DNA of 17,776 nucleotides, from assembly GCA_959602045.1 (NCBI GenBank), contig CAUGRT010000046.1, positions 1 through 17,776 on the forward strand. Reading direction: 5' to 3'. Positions 11,819 to 17,776 of the stretch are shown here, piece by piece. The DNA is from an uncultured Clostridia bacterium. GTDB lineage: Bacteria > Bacillota > Clostridia > UBA1381. A program made the translations under genes and the position numbers. Each line of letters starts with the position of its first letter. Positions within the stretch are counted from its first letter, which is position 1. The notes under the pieces were generated by a model. The model worked only from the letters and a program-made list of their open reading frames with translations, was not told the DNA's origin and searched no databases.

Positions 11819-14800
11819 GTGGCTGATACGATCAGTGAATTGCTTGTCAGAATTAATGCGGAGGATAATGCAAGCGCGGTATTGGCGAAACTTTCGGGGA
11901 ATGTGGGAAGTTTAAGCAGTGCCGGAGCTGCCGGGGCGAAATCCGTTCAAGGCTTGACAGGGGCGATGAACGCCGGAAAGTCTGTTACAGAACAGTACAA
12001 GAGCAAGATGGAGGAAGCCTCTAAGGCGGTGCAAACAAAAAAACAAGCGTTGGAAACTGCAAAAACCGCCTATACCAATACCACAAAGGCGGCGAAAGAA
12101 AATACCGCGCAATTAAAGTCGCAAAAGACAAACATAGAAAGCTTAATCCGGGCAAAAGAGCGCGAAATATCGGCGCTGGAGCATAGCAATACTGTTGTAA
12201 ATAAGGGTTCGCAGGCATACAAGGACAACAAAAAAGCCATTCAATGGACAAGAATGGAGCTTGAAAGTCTGGAATCGCAGCACAGCGGCATTGTTCAATC
12301 CATCAACAAACAGCAAGCCGCAGTAGAAAGCAGCTCGAAAGCTTACCAAAAAGCGCAAGGCGAGGTCAAAAACGCACAAGAGGTTTATTCTGAATATTCT
12401 TCGGGATTGGCTAAAGTTGAACAGGCTGAAAAAAATGCGGCGAGAGCGGCAAGAACGGAGCAATGGGAAACAGCCGGGAAAAATATCAAAAATTTCGGTG
12501 AGGGCATAGATTCCGTTACAAAGCCATTTCAGATTGCGGCAGCCGGTGCGGTTGTCGGGGGTATTGCGGTTTCGAAGATGGCAATGGATTATGAAACGGC
12601 ATTTACCGGAGTAAAAAAGACCATTGACGGCACGCCGGAGCAGATGAATAAGGTCAATACCGAGATTCGGCAGATGTCAAAGGAAATCCCTGTTTCGGCA
12701 AAGGAATTGGCGAATATCGCACAAATCGGCGGTCAATTGGGCGTTGGTGCGAATGATATTACGAAATTTACGGAAACGATAGCGGCTATGGGCGTAGCAA
12801 CAAATCTTTCGGGCGAAGAAGGCACGGCGGCAATGGCAAGATTGCTGAACGTTACCGGAGAAAGCGTTGATAACGTTGATCGCGTCGGAAGTGCGATTGT
12901 GGCGCTGGGTAATAATACTGCCACATCAGAAGCTGAGATTGCGTCTATGGCGGTTCGTATGGGTAAATACGGAAATACGGTCGGCATGAATACGGCTCAA
13001 GTTCTGGGATACTCTGCGGCGTTGTCCAGTATGGGTATTGAAGCGCAAATGGGCGGTTCGGCAATCGGCAGAACGTGGTTGGATATTCAAAAGGCGGTCA
13101 GCTCCGGAGGGGACGCACTCAATGCCTATGCAAAATATGCAGGCAAGAGCGCGGAAGAATTTAAACAGCAATGGAGTACAGACCCATCCGGCGCATTTAA
13201 CGGTTTAATCAAAGGCTTATCCGCATCCGAGGACTTGACGCTGGCGATGGCAGAGCTGGGAATTGAGAACACGCAGGATCAGCAGGCGGTCATGGCGTTG
13301 GCAAACAATTATGACTTGCTTACCAAATGCATGGATTTGTCCGGCACGGCGTACAAGGAAAATACGGCGCTCATGAAAGAAGCCAATACCGCATACGGAA
13401 CAACGGCAAATCAAATCCAGCTTGCAAAGAACGCAGTCGCAGACGCGGCGATTAACTGGGGAAATGTGCTTTTGCCCGAAATCAAGAGCGGCGCGGAATG
13501 GGTCAGCGGTTTGGCTGATAAATTCGGCAGTCTGGACGATAATCAAAAACGTGCGGTGATCTCCGGGGCGAAAACTGCGGTTGTAATTGGTGCAGTCGGC
13601 AAGGGTACGGCAAGCGTAATCAAAGGCATTGGCGGAACCGTTGAGGGAATTGCCAATATCAAAAAGGGCGTTGATAAGGTTAAGGCAGCAGCAAGTGCGG
13701 GTGGAATTTTCTCATCTTTGGTTGTTGGTGCAGGACCGGCGGTGCTTGCAATAGCGGCAGTAGCCGCAGGAGTCGGAGTGGCTGCCGTTGCAGTTGAAAA
13801 ATTTAAAAACAGGCAGCTCGACGCTTCAAAGGCTCTTGTAAAATCATCATCCGGAGTGCTTACGCTTGCACAAAACTACAAAGAACTAAATGATTTGCAG
13901 TGGGAGTATAAAGACCTAACCGGAAAGATTGACAGTGGAAAACTTGATGGTGAGGATTTGGAGTATGCGAAACAGCGCGTTGAGGAAATCAAGAAGATAC
14001 TTTCAGAAAAATATAAAATTAATATAGACAGTGGAGATATTGATAACGCCATTGAAAAAGCCAAGACGTTGACCGAAAGTGAATTGATACCGCAACGTTC
14101 AGATTTGATTTCACAAATAACCTCGCAAACAGAAATATTACCGGAAATAAAGCAACGAGTTAAGGAAAACGGCGATCAGCTTGATGTTTATTCTGACAAA
14201 ATGCAAAAGATTGATAACGCAAGAACGGCGGTTCAGAAATTAGAAAATAGTTGGTCAGAATTATCTAATGAGCAAAAAGACAGCACAGAGGTTCAAAAAC
14301 AATATGGCAAGGCTTTAAATGATATAGCACATCAATTTGACGAGTTGAAAACATATGACCTTGAAGGTAATGCTTTAGGATTTGACCATATAAAGGTTGC
14401 ATTTGACAAAATGTACGGTGCTATCGATGGAAAAGCCGAAAAATTAAGAGAAACCTTGAAAAGGGACAATGAAACGATTGCCAATATTGAAAAGGCAGGG
14501 CGAGATTTGACCCAGATAGGGCTTACCGAAATGTCATATGGAAAAACCGATACAGGTTTACAAGACATCGCAACAGGATTGCGAGCTTCCGGAGAAGCGG
14601 CTCATGATTATGCAGTTCAAGCAGCACAAATTCAAACGGGACAAAAGGATTTAAACCAACTCTTTAACGAAGGCGGTCAAACTTTAGATAAGTTCGTCAG
14701 CACCTACATTTCCGACATGCAGCAATTCGGCGCGTCTACGCAGGAAACAGTCACAGGCGCGGCTTTACTGAAAAACGGATTTACTGATGTTTCCCAAGCT

Positions 14801-17332
14801 TGTGCAAAAGGCGGCGACGCAGTTAAAAACGTACTGAATGACATAAAATCTCTGGGTCAGCAAAATGGATTGTTTGAGGGGATGGACAATAACGGCATTG
14901 CGGATAAACTGAATAAAATCGCGCATAGCATGAAGTTGATACCTGATAACAAAAATATCTCAATTAATGCCGATGGAGATATTAGTCTGGTCGACAAGGC
15001 GGAAGAAAAGACAAAATCACTGCAAAACATTGGTTCGGTGTCGTTTCAAGTCAATGCTGACGGGAATGTAGATGTTTTGGATCAAGCCGGGAATAAGGTT
15101 GATGAGCTGAAAAAGGATTCTACTGTACAAATTACTGTAGACGCAAATGCAGATCAAAGTCAACTTGATGCAGTTCAGCAAAAAGCGGAGTATTTGGCAA
15201 GTCAGGGTATCAATGTTGAAATTACATATACCCAAAAGGATGAACCGCCTGAACTTGAAGAAAAAGAAGAGGATATAACGCTAAACTACGAAAAAGGAAC
15301 TGTGGAAAAACCCACAGAATCGGATACGCAAGTAAAAGGTAATATTGTATACGAATCCGAAATCCCCGATCCACCGCAAGATGTGGTAATAGAGGGTAAA
15401 ATTAATTATTCGGTAGGCACAACCCCGGAAACTGTTCCGGACGCCCAAGGAAAAGCAAATTATGAGTTGGGAACACATCCCACAAAAGCACCGGGCATTA
15501 ATGGCACAGCAAAGTATAACGGAAAATTCCCCACAAAAGCGCCAACCATATACGGAACGGCGGTTTACACCGCAAAGGTAAATCCGCAAGCCAAAGGAAC
15601 CCAAAACTTCCCCGGCGGTCTGGCGATGGTAAACGACCAAAAAGGCGTTGCCGACCCGCGCGAGCTGATTATTGACCGCGGTCAAGCGTTTATCCCACAG
15701 GGCAAGGACGTAATTTTGCCCCTGTCCAAAGGCGCAAAGGTATACACAGCCGCACAGACAAAGCGAATCATGCGGAACATGGGAATCCCCCGATACGCCG
15801 AGGGTAAGGATAACTCAGACGCATTTAAAACCGCACAGGAGGATTGGACGCATTACACCAGAACACACGCCGTAACGGTTACGGATGAATTGGAAAAATG
15901 GACGGAGCTTTCATCACAATTCACCGGGAATATCAAGGACGCAGAGGATTGCGCAGAACAGCTGTACTCCGCAACACGCGATGTACGGAACGAATTAAAC
16001 GAGCTTTCGGAGGAATACATCAAGGAACGCAGCTTCTTAAACGATTGGGATTCCTGGGGCGATTCCGCCGTGGACGCATTTAACCGTGTCCGCGAACGCG
16101 AAGCCGAATATGTGGCATCTGCTAAAATCACACAGCGCGAAGCGGATAAGTATCTGAAAGATCTGGGCGAGGATCTCTATGATTTCCGCGTGGAGAACTC
16201 TGAAAAATGGTTGGATAAGCAAATCAAATACAGTAGTATGTTGGTGGACGATCAGATGGCGGCGATTGACCGCATGGAGGCGTACACTGCGGACTACTAT
16301 TCACGCGGAATTATCTCTTACAGCAAGTACATTGAGGGCATGGAGAGCATTGACGCGCTGCGTGTGGAAAAGCTTTCTGACGCTTATTCCAAAGCGGAGA
16401 ATCGCGCCGAACGGTATAAACAGCTGGGCTTTGCAAAGGGAGATAATTTAATCAATACCCTCGGTCGGCAGCTGAAAAATCTGGAGGACGCTTTTCAAGC
16501 CGGAGCCTTTAAAGGGGACGAGGAAAGCTATTGGGATAAGCGCGCAAGCTTGATTTCTGAGCAGAACAGCGCAATTTATGACGAGTTTCAAACCGCGATG
16601 GATAAACAGCAAACGCTATATGATACCTGGGATATGTGGGACGCTGTCGGCGGTAAGACCGGATGGCTGGAGGCTTATGCAAGACAGCTTCAAGACTTGC
16701 GCGATCGGGAAATCATCTCCGAGGATGAGTTCAAAAATAAAATGCTCAACATCTATGTGGAGCATTACAATGCCCAATCGGAAGCATTGGATGAAGCGCT
16801 GCAAGCACAGAGTGACTATATCGACAGCGTCAATGACCGATACGATCAGCTTATCAATAAAAAAGAGGACGCGTTTGATTGGATGCAGCTGGAACGCGAT
16901 ATTGACGAGGAACGCACAACAAAGAATATCTATGCCGGAGCGGTCACTCAGCGCGGAAAGGATGTCTATAAAGATTCCGTGGAACGCCTGGAGGAACTGG
17001 AGCATGAAAAAGAAATCAAGCTTCTGCAAGAGGAACAGACAAGGGCAGTATCGGCTTTAAAAGCAGATTATGAACTGATGGTACAATACGAAAAACCACT
17101 GTTAAACAGCTTAAACGCGTCTTGCATTGATGTCAAGGGAATCGCAAACGACCTCAAAAACAATGCAGCCGGTAATCAAGCCTTACTTCAACAGCTGATT
17201 GACCTTGTAAAGAATCTGAATGTAGGCAATACTGCAACCTACGGGGACACGAATTACAATATCAGCGGAGTGGATTCCGGACTTTTGAGCGCGTTCATGC
17301 GACGGGGTGCGGCTTCAATATCCGGCTTTTAA
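11819..17332 (+). CDS. Tail tape measure protein (TP901 family)
   Basis: About 1837 residues from the preferred GTG start. GTG at 11819 follows AAAGGCGGTG at a good distance and gives the usual ADTISELLVRINAEDNAS beginning; longer frames from 11747 would translate through the terminator. Order of parts: Ala/Lys-rich coiled coil (about 20-235), a hydrophobic stretch, the TP901 core (about 255-560, with ISAKEL-type segment SAKELANIAQIGGQLGV), a strongly hydrophobic segment (about 630-660, LAIAAVAAGVGVAAVAV), a charged AT-rich coiled coil (about 690-1080), a proline-containing repeat region (about 1172-1260), a GLAMVNDQKGVADPRELIIDRGQAFIPQ block (about 1266-1295), and a long C-terminal coiled coil. 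It fixes tail length and is ejected with the DNA. I see no lysozyme or peptidase domain. The gene lies between module 2 and the distal tail gene. Confidence 0.95.
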   Translation: MADTISELLVRINAEDNASAVLAKLSGNVGSLSSAGAAGAKSVQGLTGAMNAGKSVTEQYKSKMEEASKAVQTKKQALETAKTAYTNTTKAAKENTAQLKSQKTNIESLIRAKEREISALEHSNTVVNKGSQAYKDNKKAIQWTRMELESLESQHSGIVQSINKQQAAVESSSKAYQKAQGEVKNAQEVYSEYSSGLAKVEQAEKNAARAARTEQWETAGKNIKNFGEGIDSVTKPFQIAAAGAVVGGIAVSKMAMDYETAFTGVKKTIDGTPEQMNKVNTEIRQMSKEIPVSAKELANIAQIGGQLGVGANDITKFTETIAAMGVATNLSGEEGTAAMARLLNVTGESVDNVDRVGSAIVALGNNTATSEAEIASMAVRMGKYGNTVGMNTAQVLGYSAALSSMGIEAQMGGSAIGRTWLDIQKAVSSGGDALNAYAKYAGKSAEEFKQQWSTDPSGAFNGLIKGLSASEDLTLAMAELGIENTQDQQAVMALANNYDLLTKCMDLSGTAYKENTALMKEANTAYGTTANQIQLAKNAVADAAINWGNVLLPEIKSGAEWVSGLADKFGSLDDNQKRAVISGAKTAVVIGAVGKGTASVIKGIGGTVEGIANIKKGVDKVKAAASAGGIFSSLVVGAGPAVLAIAAVAAGVGVAAVAVEKFKNRQLDASKALVKSSSGVLTLAQNYKELNDLQWEYKDLTGKIDSGKLDGEDLEYAKQRVEEIKKILSEKYKINIDSGDIDNAIEKAKTLTESELIPQRSDLISQITSQTEILPEIKQRVKENGDQLDVYSDKMQKIDNARTAVQKLENSWSELSNEQKDSTEVQKQYGKALNDIAHQFDELKTYDLEGNALGFDHIKVAFDKMYGAIDGKAEKLRETLKRDNETIANIEKAGRDLTQIGLTEMSYGKTDTGLQDIATGLRASGEAAHDYAVQAAQIQTGQKDLNQLFNEGGQTLDKFVSTYISDMQQFGASTQETVTGAALLKNGFTDVSQACAKGGDAVKNVLNDIKSLGQQNGLFEGMDNNGIADKLNKIAHSMKLIPDNKNISINADGDISLVDKAEEKTKSLQNIGSVSFQVNADGNVDVLDQAGNKVDELKKDSTVQITVDANADQSQLDAVQQKAEYLASQGINVEITYTQKDEPPELEEKEEDITLNYEKGTVEKPTESDTQVKGNIVYESEIPDPPQDVVIEGKINYSVGTTPETVPDAQGKANYELGTHPTKAPGINGTAKYNGKFPTKAPTIYGTAVYTAKVNPQAKGTQNFPGGLAMVNDQKGVADPRELIIDRGQAFIPQGKDVILPLSKGAKVYTAAQTKRIMRNMGIPRYAEGKDNSDAFKTAQEDWTHYTRTHAVTVTDELEKWTELSSQFTGNIKDAEDCAEQLYSATRDVRNELNELSEEYIKERSFLNDWDSWGDSAVDAFNRVREREAEYVASAKITQREADKYLKDLGEDLYDFRVENSEKWLDKQIKYSSMLVDDQMAAIDRMEAYTADYYSRGIISYSKYIEGMESIDALRVEKLSDAYSKAENRAERYKQLGFAKGDNLINTLGRQLKNLEDAFQAGAFKGDEESYWDKRASLISEQNSAIYDEFQTAMDKQQTLYDTWDMWDAVGGKTGWLEAYARQLQDLRDREIISEDEFKNKMLNIYVEHYNAQSEALDEALQAQSDYIDSVNDRYDQLINKKEDAFDWMQLERDIDEERTTKNIYAGAVTQRGKDVYKDSVERLEELEHEKEIKLLQEEQTRAVSALKADYELMVQYEKPLLNSLNASCIDVKGIANDLKNNAAGNQALLQQLIDLVKNLNVGNTATYGDTNYNISGVDSGLLSAFMRRGAASISGF
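15332..15601 (+). repeat. Tandem ~18-residue repeats inside the tape measure
   Basis: Five degenerate units of 17-19 residues in residues about 1172-1260. Each begins with a G(K/T/N)(I/A).Y strand and is followed by a proline-containing turn: KGNIVYESEIPDPPQ, EGKINYSVGTTPETVP, QGKANYELGTHPTKAP, NGTAKYNGKFPTKAP, YGTAVYTAKVNPQA. Probably a short beta-hairpin or beta-solenoid array that interrupts the coiled-coil rod. Confidence 0.75.
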
Positions 17333-17346
17333 AGGAGGGATAAGAT

Positions 17347-17776
17347 ATGTTGGGATTTACCTTTAAAGACAAACATTCAAGCGCGTATGGTGTTTCCTGC
17401 CGAACGAAAGCGCGGACGCTGCTCCCGGAGGTAAAAAGCTATACCTATGATACGCCCTTGTCTGACGGGGCGTATGATATGACGGAGGTCAATCGGTTCG
17501 GCAGAGCATTTTACAAAAACCGCACGTTTGATATGACGCTGTTTATTCAAGGGGATAATTTGACTGAACTGGAACGCAAGGCGGCACGTGTTGCTGTCTG
17601 GCTCTCCGGCTCCGGAAAACTGAGTTTTGATGATGCAAAGCTTGTACAATGGGATGTGCGGATTGTTTCGGATGTTGCCTTTACCCCGGAACGGGGCGGA
17701 AAGAAAGCGGAGTTATCCGTAATCTTCCAATCCGCCCCCATCGGCGAGGCGACATTTAACACCATTGACGGAATCC
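17347..17776 (+). CDS. Distal tail protein (Dit), 3' truncated by window edge
   Basis: The first 143 residues of a siphovirus distal tail protein (Sipho_tail family): GFTFKDKHSSAYGVSCRTKARTLLPEVKSYTYDTPLSDGAYDM, then VNRFGRAFYKNRTFDMTLFIQGDN, then AVWLSGSGKLSFDDAKLVQWDVRIVSDV and KKAELSVIFQSAPIGEA. The pattern of an N-terminal 'S..YGV' strand, a mid-domain 'R.F.M.LFI' strand and a 'WL...GKL.FDD' motif is typical of Dit, which forms the hub joining the tail tube to the baseplate and receptor-binding proteins. The AAAGGAGGGAT ribosome site sits between the tape measure stop and the ATG. The gene runs off the end of the window. Confidence 0.93.
   Translation, partial: MLGFTFKDKHSSAYGVSCRTKARTLLPEVKSYTYDTPLSDGAYDMTEVNRFGRAFYKNRTFDMTLFIQGDNLTELERKAARVAVWLSGSGKLSFDDAKLVQWDVRIVSDVAFTPERGGKKAELSVIFQSAPIGEATFNTIDGI

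Noticed and set aside
1..17776. CRISPR array, tRNA, rRNA, IS element or att site
   Set aside because: No evenly spaced repeats, cloverleaf, transposase frame or integrase-linked direct repeats were seen; the window is internal to the phage late region.

Overview
This window is the packaging, head and proximal tail part of a siphovirus-type (long non-contractile tail) prophage or temperate phage of a low-to-mid GC Gram-positive host, most likely a gut Clostridia/Firmicutes bacterium. The signs are strong AGGAGG-type ribosome sites, sigma-A promoters of the TTGACA-17/18-TATAAT type, ATGA-overlapping genes, and protein families typical of clostridial prophages (SPP1 gp6-like portal, DUF4355-type scaffold, phi13-type major tail protein, TP901-type tape measure). 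The window starts inside the small terminase gene and ends inside the distal tail protein gene. No integrase, lysis or replication gene, tRNA, rRNA or CRISPR array is visible.

Layout, all on + unless stated. 1-3060: small terminase tail, large terminase, portal and an HK97 gp10-like protein. 3057-4583: a minor head protein whose AT-rich last ~100 residues look like an added effector-type domain, followed by small genes at 4580 and 4816. 4982-7481: an AT-rich accessory island between the minor head gene and the scaffold gene. It holds a reverse-strand DUF6173-like gene with its own promoter, a YjcQ-like winged-helix gene with a terminator, a LemA-family gene, a two-TM protein with an outer domain, and a type I toxin-antitoxin-like module. 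7561-10307: scaffold, major capsid protein with an Ig-like C-terminal extension, connector, head closure and tail completion proteins. 10326-11477: major tail protein and the tail assembly chaperone pair made by a -1 frameshift at an A AAA AAC heptamer. 11474-11785: a second type I module. 11819-17332: tape measure. 17347-end: distal tail protein.

The structural genes form one late operon: DNA is cut and packaged by TerS/TerL through the portal, the shell is built on the DUF4355-type scaffold, and connector proteins join it to a tail whose length is set by the tape measure.

The most unusual content is the pair of cassettes at about 7164-7481 and 11474-11785. Each has a strong extended -10 promoter, a hairpin masking the Shine-Dalgarno, a 20-codon hydrophobic peptide ending in IKK or IKK-like residues, a sense terminator, and a convergent antisense promoter whose short RNA would end at a terminator built over the 3' end of the peptide gene. 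In each, the 5' UTR of the peptide mRNA is complementary to its own 3' UTR over about 22-26 bp and begins like the antisense RNA. The two copies differ in sequence but keep every pairing, which is good internal evidence for a real RNA-regulated system. Function (toxin, superinfection exclusion or maintenance) is inferred, not shown.
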